From: Nocardia alba NBRC 108234
GTDB lineage: Bacteria > Actinomycetota > Actinomycetes > Mycobacteriales > Mycobacteriaceae
Assembly: GCF_001612665.1 (NCBI RefSeq)
Contig: NZ_BDAX01000009.1
Span: 372,001-436,000 of the forward strand
Reading direction: 5' to 3'
DNA: 64,000 nt
The translations under genes and the position numbers were made by a program. Positions 8,032-16,540 of the stretch are shown piece by piece. The notes beneath the pieces were generated by a model. The model did not search any database, was not told the origin of the DNA, and saw only the letters and a list, made by a program, of their open reading frames with translations. Every line of letters begins with the position of its first letter. The stretch's first letter is position 1.

Positions 8032-9246
8032 ATGATCAATCTCGAACTCCCCAGGAAGCTGAAGGCGAGCGCCAACCAGGCCCATCAGGTCGCCTCGCAG
8101 ATCTTCCGTCCCATCTCCCGCAAGTACGACCTCGCCGAGCACGAGTACCCGGTCGAGCTCGACACGATGGCCGCCATGATCGAAGGGCTCGCCGATTCCG
8201 GCACCCAGAAGATCGGCGGCGCCGCGGGCGGCCGCAACGACGAGGCCGCCACTGACCTCACCGCGAATGCCAACGGCGGCAACATGTCCGCGCTGCTCAA
8301 TGCCCTCGAGACCTCGTGGGGCGATGTCGGCCTGATGCTCACCATCCCCTACCAGGGACTGGGCAACGCCGCGATCGCCGCGGTGGCGACCGACGAGCAG
8401 CTGTCGCGTTTCGGCAAGGTGTGGGCCGCGATGGCGATCACCGAGCCGTCCTTCGGTTCGGACTCCGCCGCCGTCACCACCACCGCCACCCTCGACGGTG
8501 ACGAGTGGGTCCTCAACGGCGAGAAGATCTTCGTCACCTGCGGTGAGCGCGCCACCCACATCGTGGTGTGGGCCTCGGTCGACAAGAGCCTCGGTCGCGC
8601 CGCGATCAAGTCCTTCGTCGTCCCGCGTGACGCTCCTGGCCTGTCGGTGGCGCGGCTCGAGCACAAGCTCGGCATCAAGGCCTCCGACACCGCGGTGCTG
8701 CTGTTGCAGGACTGCCGCATCCCCGCCGACAACATCCTCGGCTCGCCGGAAGTCAACGTGGAGAAGGGTTTCGCGGGGGTCATGCAGACCTTCGACAACA
8801 CCCGCCCCCTCGTGGCGGCGATGGCGGTCGGCGTCACCCGCGCCGCGCTGGAGGAACTGCGCACCGTCCTCACCGAGGCGGGTGTCGAGATCTCCTACGA
8901 CACCCCCGCGATGAACCAGTCCGCGGCGGCCGCCGAATTCCTGCGCATGGAAGCCGATTACGAATCGGCCTATCTGCTCTCGTTGCGCGCCGCCTGGATG
9001 GCCGACAACAAGAAGCCGAACTCCCTCGAGGCCTCGATGTCCAAGGCCAAGGCGGGCCGCACCGGCACCGACGTGACCCTCAAGGCGGTGGAGCTGGCAG
9101 GCAGCATCGGCTACTCCCAGCGCACCCTGCTCGAGAAGTGGGCCCGCGACTCGAAGATCCTCGACATCTTCGAAGGCACCCAGCAGATCCAGCAGCTGAT
9201 CGTGGCTCGCCGCGTGCTCGGAAAGACCAGCTCCGAGCTGAAGTAA
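8032..9246 (+). CDS. fadE23: Acyl-CoA dehydrogenase FadE23-like
   Basis: A 404-residue acyl-CoA dehydrogenase, second gene of the operon, 30 bp after fadE24 with a clear ribosome binding site (AGGAG before ATG 8032). The N-terminus INLELPRKLKASANQAHQ and RPISRKYDLAEHEYPVELD closely resembles mycobacterial FadE23 (Rv3140). Motifs include MAITEPSFGSDSAAV (substrate and flavin contact) and the C-terminal DIFEGTQQIQQLIVARRVLG. FadE23 and FadE24 probably form a heteromeric dehydrogenase, as many mycobacterial FadE pairs do; this is inference. A strong terminator follows. Confidence 0.9.
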   Translation: MINLELPRKLKASANQAHQVASQIFRPISRKYDLAEHEYPVELDTMAAMIEGLADSGTQKIGGAAGGRNDEAATDLTANANGGNMSALLNALETSWGDVGLMLTIPYQGLGNAAIAAVATDEQLSRFGKVWAAMAITEPSFGSDSAAVTTTATLDGDEWVLNGEKIFVTCGERATHIVVWASVDKSLGRAAIKSFVVPRDAPGLSVARLEHKLGIKASDTAVLLLQDCRIPADNILGSPEVNVEKGFAGVMQTFDNTRPLVAAMAVGVTRAALEELRTVLTEAGVEISYDTPAMNQSAAAAEFLRMEADYESAYLLSLRAAWMADNKKPNSLEASMSKAKAGRTGTDVTLKAVELAGSIGYSQRTLLEKWARDSKILDIFEGTQQIQQLIVARRVLGKTSSELK

Positions 9247-9260
9247 CCTGGTAGGCAAGG

Positions 9261-9300
9261 AAATCCGGTGCGAGTCGACTCGCACCGGATTTCTTGTTTT
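9261..9300 (+). terminator. Intrinsic terminator after fadE23
   Basis: A perfect self-complementary stem spans 9261-9292 (16-bp arms around GTCGAC) and is followed by a T-rich tract TTCTTGTTTT. Confidence 0.88.
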
Positions 9301-9407
9301 TCGACGCATTCGCTTGTCCGGCAGCAGGTCTGGCCTCATCGAAATCGGTTCATGGTGTTTCAACCCCACAGCGCGGGCATTCCCGCACACGAGAGATGGG
9401 GAACATC

Positions 9408-10355
9408 ATGAGCATATTTCGCAGTGCGAGCGCGTTTCGGCGACGCGAACCGGTCCGGACCGATTGGCGTAGCCGGTGGCGGTCCACCCGAAACCGGGGC
9501 CGCCAGTCCACCCGGACCCGGGGCTGGGGCCGTCGGACCTATGAACGGGCGCCGCGCAGGTCCGCCGGTTCCGGCGCGCTGGAGTCGGTCGCCCGTTTCG
9601 GGTTCGTGGCGCGTGGCATCGCCTACATCGTGATCGGCATTCTGGCTTTCCTGCTGGCGATCGGTACGGCCGAGCACGAGCCGGACGCCGGCGGGGCACT
9701 CGCCGCGATCGCCGCGAAGCCGCTGGGCTATCTGCTGCTGTGGATCCTCGTGCTCGGCTTCGCCGCGCTGGCCGTGTGGCGCGCGGTGCAGGTGGCCGGT
9801 GCGCGACGGACCTATTCGGGCGGACACCGCACCTACGCCGTGATCTCCGGAATCGTGTACGCCCTGGCTTTCTGGGCCACCCTGCGGTTCGTGATGCACG
9901 GCCGCACGCCGACCCCGAGCGATGCGGTGGCCCGCGATCTGACCGGTCGCATCCTGAGCTGGGAGGGCGGGCAGGTGGTCGTGCTGGCGATCGGCGCCGC
10001 CATTCTCGTCTTCGGCTTCTGGCAGGCGGCGCGTGGTTTGCGCCTCGACTTCGCCGCGGGCCTTCGGATGGGCTGGATGACGCACGGTATGCGCGAGGCC
10101 GCGATCTGGCTGGGCCGTGTCGGTTACCTCGCGCGGGGCGTGATCGTGATCGCCATCGGTTTCGCCGCCATGGTGGCAGCGGTGAACTACGACGCGACGG
10201 CTGCCAAGGGCGTCGACGCGGTCCTGCACGATTTCGCCGGAAGCCCCTTCGGCCCTTGGCTGCTCATGCTGATCGCGCTCGGGCTCATCGCCTTCGGCGT
10301 GCTGTCCTTTCTCGAGGCCAAGCACCGCCGGACCTACGGCGGCGTCCCGGTCTGA
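9408..10355 (+). CDS. DUF1206-family membrane protein
   Basis: A 315-residue integral membrane protein with three copies of a two-helix module: repeats begin near residues 61 (ESVARFGFVARGIAYIVIGI), 150 and 235 (WLGRVGYLARGVIVIAIGF). The recurring R-x-G-[YF]-x-[AV]-R-G motif defines DUF1206. The first 50 residues are highly basic and cytoplasmic. ATG 9408 is supported by GGGGA six bases upstream. The function of DUF1206 proteins is unknown. GTGTTT (9355-9360), 14 nt and GGGCAT (9375-9380) weakly resembles a SigF/SigB-type stress promoter; this is tentative. Confidence 0.85.
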   Translation: MSIFRSASAFRRREPVRTDWRSRWRSTRNRGRQSTRTRGWGRRTYERAPRRSAGSGALESVARFGFVARGIAYIVIGILAFLLAIGTAEHEPDAGGALAAIAAKPLGYLLLWILVLGFAALAVWRAVQVAGARRTYSGGHRTYAVISGIVYALAFWATLRFVMHGRTPTPSDAVARDLTGRILSWEGGQVVVLAIGAAILVFGFWQAARGLRLDFAAGLRMGWMTHGMREAAIWLGRVGYLARGVIVIAIGFAAMVAAVNYDATAAKGVDAVLHDFAGSPFGPWLLMLIALGLIAFGVLSFLEAKHRRTYGGVPV

Positions 10356-10361
10356 TTCGCG

Positions 10362-10449
10362 AGCCCGACGGGTCGTGCCATCGACGTTTGCCGCATCATC
10401 CCGAAAGGGCACTGCGCGGCGATACGTCGATGGCACGACTCGTCGGGCT
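10362..10449. repeat. Long structured inverted repeat between convergent genes
   Basis: Two 26-nt arms (10362-10387 and 10424-10449) are complementary at 25 positions; the remaining pair is G-T and would wobble in RNA. The 36-nt interior also folds: GCCGC (10390-10394) pairs with GCGGC (10416-10420), and CCC-GAAA-GGG (10400-10409) closes a GNRA tetraloop. The whole could form one extended hairpin. There is no T-run on either side. It sits between the DUF1206 gene and the oppositely oriented DUF5996-like gene. It may be a bidirectional terminator, a REP-like element or a small RNA. Confidence 0.7.
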
Positions 10450-10482
10450 ACACGGGCTGATGTCGCGTCGAGGAACGCGCGG

Positions 10483-11445
10483 TCAGAGTGCGGTCGTCTC
10501 GTCGAGGTGGAGTCGACGATCGAGGCGGTGGGGATCCACATCGAGGAGCGCACGATCCCAGTCGGCCAGGTCGGCGGCCGAGGCGTAGGTGGTATCGAGG
10601 AAGTGCAGCAGCGTGGCATCGGGATCGGCGGAATTTCGCACCACGTCGTACGGGAGAACGAACTCGCCGAGGGCGGCGTCCCACTGGGCGCCGTCGGGAC
10701 CCGCGGGACGCGCCGAGTAGCCCTGCGGAGCCGGGTAGGAGTAGGCGTAGAAGGTGCCTTCGTCGCCACCGGGCCAGAAGCCGGCGCTCGCGCATTCGCG
10801 CGAATACGCCTCCTGCATCACCCAGTCGGCGCAGTTGGGGGCGCCGCCGGGGTGCAGCGGCGCGGGGCGACCGGAGAAACGGGTGCAGGCCAGGTCGAAG
10901 GAGCCCCAGAAGAATTGCACCGGACTGGATTTCCCGGCGAATCCGGCGCGCCAGCGCTGGAATACTCGTTCGATCTGGACGAGCTGCTGCCAGAACAGGT
11001 GGACAGCGTCCGCGTCGTAGGAATGGTGGGTGGTGTCCTCGGCGAAGGGGATGGCCGGGTCGACCTCGTTGGGTGAGGCCTCGATGTCGACCACGATGTC
11101 GAGCCGGCCGAGCACGTGGCCGAGTTCGGCGTAGAAGTCGGCGACCGTGCGCGGGCGCAGGGCGACGGTGGCGCGGTGGCCGTCACTGACGCGTAAGACG
11201 AGTTCGTGGTCGGCGAAGTCGAATTCGATGTCGAGCAGGCGGCCGTCGACGGGAATCGCACCGGTCGACAACCCGCGCGCGCCGACCGCGAACGTGACAT
11301 TCCACCAGTGGTTGACCAGCGGCGTGCCTGCCATTGTCAGCTTGCCGATGATCTGCGACCACATGTGCAGGGTGTCGCGGGTATCGGACCAGGTGTCGAC
11401 GCGCAGGGTCGGCCAGACGGCCCCGGCGGGAGTGGAACGCGGCAT
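10483..11445 (-). CDS. DUF5996-family protein
   Basis: A 320-residue soluble protein with no signal peptide. Recognisable stretches are WPTLRVDTWSDTRDTLHMWS at the start, LVNHWWNVTFAVGARGLS, VQFFWGSFDLACTRFSGR and EAYSRECASAGFWPGG. These fit the uncharacterised actinobacterial/proteobacterial DUF5996 family as I remember it. The ATG at 11445 has GAGGA five bases upstream, preferred over upstream in-frame codons. It is divergent from the AurF-like oxygenase. No catalytic function can be assigned; conserved Trp, His and Asp residues suggest a small-molecule binding or enzyme fold. Confidence 0.75.
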   Translation of the reverse strand: MPRSTPAGAVWPTLRVDTWSDTRDTLHMWSQIIGKLTMAGTPLVNHWWNVTFAVGARGLSTGAIPVDGRLLDIEFDFADHELVLRVSDGHRATVALRPRTVADFYAELGHVLGRLDIVVDIEASPNEVDPAIPFAEDTTHHSYDADAVHLFWQQLVQIERVFQRWRAGFAGKSSPVQFFWGSFDLACTRFSGRPAPLHPGGAPNCADWVMQEAYSRECASAGFWPGGDEGTFYAYSYPAPQGYSARPAGPDGAQWDAALGEFVLPYDVVRNSADPDATLLHFLDTTYASAADLADWDRALLDVDPHRLDRRLHLDETTAL

Positions 11446-11614
11446 CGGATTCCTCGCTCTCTCGGTGCGCGGCCGACGTCGGCCCCGCCCGTTCACAGCC
11501 AGGTGCGCTGGCTGACTGGTCAACCGTTCGGCGTGTCCTGCGACGCTTCATCCTACGTCGGCGCTGGTAGATCGCGTCGCAAGGACGGATCGCACCACCA
11601 GGGGGGTTGTGTGG

Positions 11615-11634
11615 GACTCCGAGTCTCATATAAC
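11615..11634 (+). promoter_or_regulatory. Promoter and palindrome of the AurF-like gene
   Basis: TATAAC (11629-11634) is a good -10 box, 36 bp before the ATG at 11670. The palindrome GACTCCGAGTC (11615-11625) lies immediately upstream of it, where a bound regulator would block RNA polymerase. Confidence 0.5.
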
Positions 11635-11669
11635 GTGGAGATCGCGCCACACCGAAGGAGACACCGCTG

Positions 11670-12653
11670 ATGCTGTCGACAATCAAGAACACCGCCACCG
11701 ATCCCGAGTACCACGAGATCCTGCGCAACCTGTCCGAAGGTTCGGTCAACCGACACTTCGACCCCTATGTCGACATCGACTGGGACTCCCCCGAGTTCGC
11801 CGTGCACAGCGACGATCCGCGCTGGATCATGCCCGAGGAGGACCCACTGGGTCGCCACCCCTGGTACCGGGCCCAGCCGATCGAGAAGCAGATCGCCATC
11901 GGCATGTGGCGCCAAGCCGGCATCGCCAAGGTCGGCCTGGATTTCGAGCAGCTGCTGATCCGCGGGCTGATGCAGTACCTGATCTCGGTCCCCAACGGCG
12001 ACCCGGAATTCCGGTACATCACGCACGAGGCCGCCGAAGAGTGCAACCACACGATGATGTTCCAGGAGATGATCAATCGCATCGGCTATCGCGATGTGAT
12101 CGGCATGGGCACCATCGATCGCAAGCTGACGATGGCCATCTGGCCCGCGGTGAAGTACTTCCCCGAACTGTTCTTCACGATGATCCTCGGCGGCGAGGAG
12201 CCGATCGACCACCTGCAGAAGTCGTTGCTGCGCGCGGGCGTCGATCTGCACCCGATGGTGCAGCGGGTGATGCAGATCCATGTGGCCGAGGAAGCCCGCC
12301 ACATCTCCTTCGCCCACGAGTACCTGCGACGCAACGTGCCCGGTATGAACCCGATCACGAAATCGGTTCTCTCCGTGGCTTTCCCGATCGCGATGCGGTT
12401 GATGCTCGACATGATCATGACCCCGCCCAAGGAATTCGTCGAGAAGTTCGACATTCCGGCGGAGGTCATGCGCGAGGCCTACTGGGGCAGCGAGCAATCG
12501 CAGACCACGATGCGCAATATCTTCGGCGACGTGCGCGCGCTGGCCACCAACAGCGGCCTGATGAACCCGGTCGCGAAGCTGACCTGGCGGCTACTCGGCA
12601 TCGACGGCCCGGTCACCCGCTACCGCAGCGAACCCGCCCGCAAAGTCGCCTGA
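11670..12653 (+). CDS. AurF-type diiron oxygenase (p-aminobenzoate N-oxygenase family)
   Basis: A 327-residue protein of the AurF/ferritin-like diiron oxygenase family, which uses O2 and a carboxylate/histidine-bridged diiron centre, typically for N-oxygenation of amines. Iron-ligand motifs are visible as HEAAEECNHTMMFQEM (about 115-130), GGEEPIDH (about 175-182) and HVAEEARHISFAHEY (about 206-220). ATG 11670 follows GAAGGAG. It is not embedded in a biosynthetic cluster, so a housekeeping or detoxification role is more likely than antibiotic synthesis. The substrate is unknown. Confidence 0.85.
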   Translation: MLSTIKNTATDPEYHEILRNLSEGSVNRHFDPYVDIDWDSPEFAVHSDDPRWIMPEEDPLGRHPWYRAQPIEKQIAIGMWRQAGIAKVGLDFEQLLIRGLMQYLISVPNGDPEFRYITHEAAEECNHTMMFQEMINRIGYRDVIGMGTIDRKLTMAIWPAVKYFPELFFTMILGGEEPIDHLQKSLLRAGVDLHPMVQRVMQIHVAEEARHISFAHEYLRRNVPGMNPITKSVLSVAFPIAMRLMLDMIMTPPKEFVEKFDIPAEVMREAYWGSEQSQTTMRNIFGDVRALATNSGLMNPVAKLTWRLLGIDGPVTRYRSEPARKVA

Positions 12654-12657
12654 GCAC

Positions 12658-12689
12658 GATGACGCCCGCCGGAACAGGCGGGCATCATC
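12658..12689 (+). terminator. Terminator-like hairpin after the diiron oxygenase
   Basis: Arms of 13 nt (12658-12670 and 12677-12689) pair with one G-T wobble around a 6-nt loop. No T-run follows, so termination efficiency is uncertain. Confidence 0.55.
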
Positions 12690-12711
12690 GATACCCGTCA
12701 TCGAACGGCTG

Positions 12712-12735
12712 AACTGTACATAGCGATGTACAGTT
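12712..12735. promoter_or_regulatory. Toxin-antitoxin autoregulatory operator
   Basis: AACTGTACAT-AGCG-ATGTACAGTT is a perfect inverted repeat with 10-bp arms, ending 4 bp before the antitoxin ATG at 12740. Its place over the promoter is typical of the site bound by a Phd/YefM antitoxin and its toxin complex. Confidence 0.8.
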
Positions 12736-12739
12736 GACT

Positions 12740-13042
12740 ATGGCCGATTACGACAGTGTGCCGCTGACCGAATTGCGTGGTCAGCTGGGAAGTGTTCTCG
12801 ACGGAGTGTCCGCGAGCGGACGGCCGGTGATCGTGACGCGGGAGGGAAAAGAGTTGGTCGCGGTGGTACCCGCCGAGGTCCTGCGGCACGCGGCACTGCC
12901 TCCCGCGTACTTCAACGACGATCTGCGCGAACAGATCCTGGGCAAGCTCGACGCCAGGATCACCCAGCATTCCGCGGCCGATATCGCTGAGGCGCAAGCC
13001 AAACTGAGCAAGCTGATGGGCGCGCTGGACAGCCACCAGTGA
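12740..13042 (+). CDS. Phd/YefM-family antitoxin
   Basis: A 100-residue protein whose first 50 residues are the Phd/YefM DNA-binding fold: VPLTELRGQLGSVLDGVSAS, then GRPVIVTREGKELVAVVPAE. The C-terminal half is helical and charged and would wrap the toxin. ATG 12740 is chosen; TTG 12734, inside the operator, would add two residues. No ribosome binding site is visible, so the mRNA may have a very short leader. The stop overlaps the toxin start by four bases (GTGA), the usual translational coupling in such pairs. Confidence 0.85.
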   Translation: MADYDSVPLTELRGQLGSVLDGVSASGRPVIVTREGKELVAVVPAEVLRHAALPPAYFNDDLREQILGKLDARITQHSAADIAEAQAKLSKLMGALDSHQ

Positions 13043-13416
13043 GCGTCGCCGATCACACCGCGCTCACCACCCTGGCCCTGTCGCCGCTGTTCGGGCAGGT
13101 GATCATGCGCCAGTTCACCCAGCAGCGCCGAATCCTGGTGGTGCCGACCGTGAGTCTGATGGCCGCGATGCGCGCCGTCGACAACATCGACGAACTCGGA
13201 CGCCTGCTCGACAATCGCGTCGCCGTGCGCTGGGCCGAACTCGACGCGCCCACCGCCATCCGCGTCGGCACCACGGTGCCGATGGCCGACAACCATCTCG
13301 ACTGGCCGCTGATCGCGCCCGTGGTGTTCACCGCGCAGCATCTGGACATGCCGGTCCTCACCGCCAAACCCGAGCTCTATCGCGGCTACAAGGTGGAAAT
13401 CGCGAATATGCCGTAA
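13039..13416 (+). CDS. PIN-like putative toxin with missing catalytic acids
   Basis: A 125-residue protein in the toxin position. The architecture is PIN-like: VADHTALTTLALSP at the N-terminus, ILVVPTVSLMAAMRA after it, and a C-terminal HLDMPVLTAKPELYRGY that matches the usual end of small actinobacterial PIN toxins. Of the PIN acidic residues only Asp5 is clearly kept. The Glu expected after the VPTVS strand is Ala, and the Asp expected in the final T-x-D is Ala-Lys. It may be a degenerate PIN RNase or a toxin with a different mechanism. GTG 13039 overlaps the antitoxin stop. Confidence 0.65.
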   Translation: MSVADHTALTTLALSPLFGQVIMRQFTQQRRILVVPTVSLMAAMRAVDNIDELGRLLDNRVAVRWAELDAPTAIRVGTTVPMADNHLDWPLIAPVVFTAQHLDMPVLTAKPELYRGYKVEIANMP

Positions 13417-13569
13417 CCGACGGCCCGAACTCGCCTTCCGGGGTAGTGGCGGATTCCACGGCCGGTGTCGGTACCGTGCACAGGTGGTCGGTGGCTCATC
13501 CGCCCGACCGACACAGCGAACGAATCACCAGGGACAGCAGTACCAGGAACACTCGAGGGAGAGCTGGTT

Positions 13570-14202
13570 ATGCATCATCTGAGTTTCACGCGTCGCTTCA
13601 CCACCGCGGTAGCCGTCACGTCGGCCGCCGTCGCCATCGTCTTCGCGGGCCCTGCGGTCGCGCAACCGTCGCCACCGACTATCGATGTGGCCGCGTCCGT
13701 CGCGAAGCTGCGTACATCGGTGGCCGACAATCCGGGCGCGCTCGCCGCCCTCGACAAATTCGCCGCGAAGGGCGCGGTCGAGGTCGCGCTGCCCGCGCAA
13801 CCGTTCCAGATCCCGGCGACCTCCGATATCGGCCAGAACGGCGGCGGGCCAGGGGTTTACGGCTCTGGCATCGCCCTCGACCTCGACGGCTTCCGCTTCG
13901 GTTTCTTCGGCGGCCCCGGCACCATCTCGCCCAACCAGGGCGGCGCCAAGCTCGAGGTCATGTGGCTGAATCTGGCCACCGGGCAGAGCGGTACCGCGGT
14001 TTTGACCGAACATCAGGACGTGCCGGTCGACACCACCATCCGCACGGCGCCGCTGAACACCGGCGGCGGGCTGATCGTGGCCGCGGTCTACGGCAACCTG
14101 TGGCACCGCTGGTCCGTGCCGGTCGACGACGCGCATCCGGACGGCTTCGCGTACCAGCTCGGCACCATCCAGCAACCCTCGTTCGGCGCCGTCACCCGCT
14201 GA
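13570..14202 (+). CDS. Secreted protein of unknown function
   Basis: A 210-residue protein with a Sec signal peptide: basic start (MHHLSFTRRF), hydrophobic core to about residue 33, and cleavage likely after AGPAVA. The mature part has no cysteines and is rich in Gly, with GFRFGFFGGPG and PNQGGAKLEVMWLNLATGQS. This suggests a beta-rich exported or cell-wall protein. ATG 13570 has GAGGGAG eight bases upstream. I do not recognise a named family. A terminator follows. Confidence 0.8.
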   Translation: MHHLSFTRRFTTAVAVTSAAVAIVFAGPAVAQPSPPTIDVAASVAKLRTSVADNPGALAALDKFAAKGAVEVALPAQPFQIPATSDIGQNGGGPGVYGSGIALDLDGFRFGFFGGPGTISPNQGGAKLEVMWLNLATGQSGTAVLTEHQDVPVDTTIRTAPLNTGGGLIVAAVYGNLWHRWSVPVDDAHPDGFAYQLGTIQQPSFGAVTR

Positions 14203-14214
14203 TACCCGCCCCTG

Positions 14215-14249
14215 CGCACCCCGGGTCCACGCGATCCGGGGTGCGTTGT
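14215..14249 (+). terminator. Intrinsic terminator after the secreted protein
   Basis: CGCACCCCGG (14215-14224) pairs perfectly with CCGGGGTGCG (14236-14245) around an 11-nt loop, followed by TTGTC and further T-rich bases. Confidence 0.75.
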
Positions 14250-14299
14250 CGTTTCGATGAAGCAGCGCAACAGCTTCGGTGTGGCGTAGGTTGACCGGC

Positions 14300-14794
14300 G
14301 TGGAGGATCTGGTCGACCGACTCGAAGAATTGGAACGGCGGGTGGCCGCGCTCGAGAGCGCGCACCCCGAGGACGCGCAGCTGCCGTGGGCGGTGGCGCG
14401 GTTGCGGCAGGAGTTCGCCGATGCCGGGCAGCGCACCGGCGGCGTACTGCTGGCCGGTGCGCTGCAACTGCCGACCGGCGAGCGATTCGATTGGCAGGCG
14501 CAATACGCCACCGATGCGATCGTCGGCGACGTGTGGACCATCGAGGCCGCCAATTGCCTTGCCGCACTGGCCGACCCGGTGCGCCTGCGGCTACTGCAGG
14601 AGATCGTCTACGGCCGCAGGACCGCCGCCGATCTCGCGGCGATCGCCGAACTGGGCACCTCGGCCGAGATCTACCAGCATCTGCGCGAGCTCGCCGCGGT
14701 CGGCTGGTTGCAGACCGCGGGTCGCGGCCGCTTCGAGGTGCCGGAGAGCAGGCTCATCCCGCTGCTCGCGACACTGGCGGCCGCGCAGCGCTGA
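14300..14794 (+). CDS. ArsR-like winged-helix regulator
   Basis: A 164-residue protein with an N-terminal coiled-coil (VEDLVDRLEELERRVAALES) and a C-terminal winged helix of ArsR/HTH_20 type (CLAALADPVRLRLLQEIVYG, then TAADLAAIAELGTSAEIYQH, about residues 85-140). No metal-binding Cys motif is visible, so it is probably not a metal sensor. GTG 14300 lies 7 nt after TAGGTT (14287-14292) with no ribosome binding site: a likely leaderless start. It could control the ligase genes downstream; this is inference from position only. Confidence 0.75.
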   Translation: MEDLVDRLEELERRVAALESAHPEDAQLPWAVARLRQEFADAGQRTGGVLLAGALQLPTGERFDWQAQYATDAIVGDVWTIEAANCLAALADPVRLRLLQEIVYGRRTAADLAAIAELGTSAEIYQHLRELAAVGWLQTAGRGRFEVPESRLIPLLATLAAAQR

Positions 14795-14836
14795 CTCGGG
14801 CGACCTCTGGAATATGTCCAAATTGTCCGTATAGGC

Positions 14837-14854
14837 TACTGTGATCCACAGCAC
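14837..14854 (+). promoter_or_regulatory. Promoter element shared by the two ligase genes (copy 1)
   Basis: TACTGTGATCCACAGCAC differs at only 2 of 18 positions from the element upstream of the second ligase (16577-16594). The leading TACTGT fits a -10 box. Confidence 0.55.
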
Positions 14855-14904
14855 ATCGACTGCTACGGTAAACGTCGAGTGAACAACGCTGCGGAGGTAG
14901 TCAC

Positions 14905-16533
14905 GTGAACCTGTCACATCTGCTCGAAAGCGTGAAGGCGATCGGAGTACTGCGCGCACGCGGTGTCTCCGATCCCAAAACGCCGCTCGAGACCCTGCGG
15001 ACGATGAAAGAGTCCAAGATCTACGGCCCGCAGGCCACGCTCGTGCGTCATTCGGCCCGCGTAGCCCCCGACCAGGTGGCGCTCGCGGACGAGCGCGGTG
15101 AGTTGACCTATCGCGAACTCGACGAGCAGTCCACCGCCATCGCCCGCGGGTTGGGCGAAGCGGGCATCGGCGAGGGCACGGTCATCGCCGTGCTGGCGCG
15201 CGATCATCGCGGCCTGATCATGTCGATGATCGCGGCGGGCAAGCTGGGCGCGCGCATCGCGCTGATGAACACCGGCTTCGCCAAGCCGCAGTTCGCGGAG
15301 GTGTGCGTACGCGAGAACGTGCGCGCGGTGCTGCACGACAGCGAATTCCTCGGCCTGCTCGACGCGCTACCCGCCGACCTACCGCGCTACCTGACCTGGG
15401 TCGACGAGGGCACCGAACTCCCCGCCGACGCCACGACGTTGGACGACCTCATCGCGAACAACGCCACCGAGGATCTGCCCGCGCCGAGCAAGCCGGGCGG
15501 CTTCATCATCCTCACCAGCGGTACCACCGGCCTGCCGAAGGGCGCCCCGCGCACCAGGGTCACGCCGATGGCCACCGCGCAGTTCGTCGACCGCATCCCG
15601 TTCCCGAGGCGGGGCACGGCGATGATCGTGTCGCCGATCTTCCACAGCACGGGTCTGGGCACCTGGCTGGTCAACTCGATCCTGTCCAACAAGATCGTGA
15701 TGCGCCGTCGCTTCGATGCCGAGGCCACCCTCGCCGCGATCGCCGAGCACAAGGTCGAGATGCTCGTGTGCGTGCCGACGATGCTGCACCGGCTCACCGA
15801 ACTGCCCGCCGAGGTCCGCGCGAAATACGACCTGTCCTCGCTGAAGGTCATCCTCTTCGCGGGTTCCGCGCTCACCCCTGAGCTGTGCGTCAAGGCCACC
15901 GAGACCTTCGGGCCGGTGCTCTACAACCTCTACGGGTCGACCGAGGTGGCCATCGCCAGCGTCGCGAACCCGGCCGAACTGGCCGAGGCGCCGGGCACGG
16001 TCGGCCGTTCACCGATCACCTGCGAGGTCCGCCTCTACGACGACCAGGACAAGCCGGTCACGGCTCGGGGCACGCGTGGCCGGATCTTCGTGCGCAGTGG
16101 CGCGCCGTTCGAGGGCTACACCGACGGCAGGCACAAGCAGATCATCGACGGCTTCATGTCCAGCGGCGACATGGGCCACTTCACCGACTCCGGGCTGCTC
16201 ATGGTCGACGGCCGCGACGACGACATGATCGTCTCCGGCGGCGAGAACGTGTACCCGCAGGAAGTCGAGAACCTGCTGGTAGAACGGCCCGAGGTCTTCG
16301 ACGTCGCCGTGGTCGGCGTCGATGACGTCGAGTTCGGGAAGCGCTTGCGCGCCTTCGTCGTTCTCGAGCAGGGCCACACCGTCGACGCCGCCGAGCTCCA
16401 GGCGCATGTCAAGGCGAATCTGGCCAGGTACAAGGTGCCGCGCGAGGTGATCTTCCTCGACGAACTGCCCCGCAACGCCACCGGCAAGATCGTGCGCCGC
16501 ACCCTTGTCGACTATGAGGTCTCACAGGGATAG
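14905..16533 (+). CDS. Fatty-acyl-CoA synthetase (FadD12-like), copy 1
   Basis: A 542-residue ANL-superfamily adenylating enzyme, which activates a carboxylic acid as acyl-AMP and transfers it to CoA. Motifs are the P-loop-like LTSGTTGLPKGAPR (about 196-209), YGSTE (about 345), SGDMGHF (about 418), the hinge DGRDDDMIVSGGENVYP (about 433-449) and the C-terminal catalytic Lys in RNATGKIVRR (about 523). GTG 14905 has GGAGG eight bases upstream. It resembles mycobacterial FadD12 as I remember it. The second ligase downstream is a paralogue, so this is a tandem duplication. Confidence 0.85.
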   Translation: MNLSHLLESVKAIGVLRARGVSDPKTPLETLRTMKESKIYGPQATLVRHSARVAPDQVALADERGELTYRELDEQSTAIARGLGEAGIGEGTVIAVLARDHRGLIMSMIAAGKLGARIALMNTGFAKPQFAEVCVRENVRAVLHDSEFLGLLDALPADLPRYLTWVDEGTELPADATTLDDLIANNATEDLPAPSKPGGFIILTSGTTGLPKGAPRTRVTPMATAQFVDRIPFPRRGTAMIVSPIFHSTGLGTWLVNSILSNKIVMRRRFDAEATLAAIAEHKVEMLVCVPTMLHRLTELPAEVRAKYDLSSLKVILFAGSALTPELCVKATETFGPVLYNLYGSTEVAIASVANPAELAEAPGTVGRSPITCEVRLYDDQDKPVTARGTRGRIFVRSGAPFEGYTDGRHKQIIDGFMSSGDMGHFTDSGLLMVDGRDDDMIVSGGENVYPQEVENLLVERPEVFDVAVVGVDDVEFGKRLRAFVVLEQGHTVDAAELQAHVKANLARYKVPREVIFLDELPRNATGKIVRRTLVDYEVSQG

Positions 16534-16540
16534 GCCCTGG

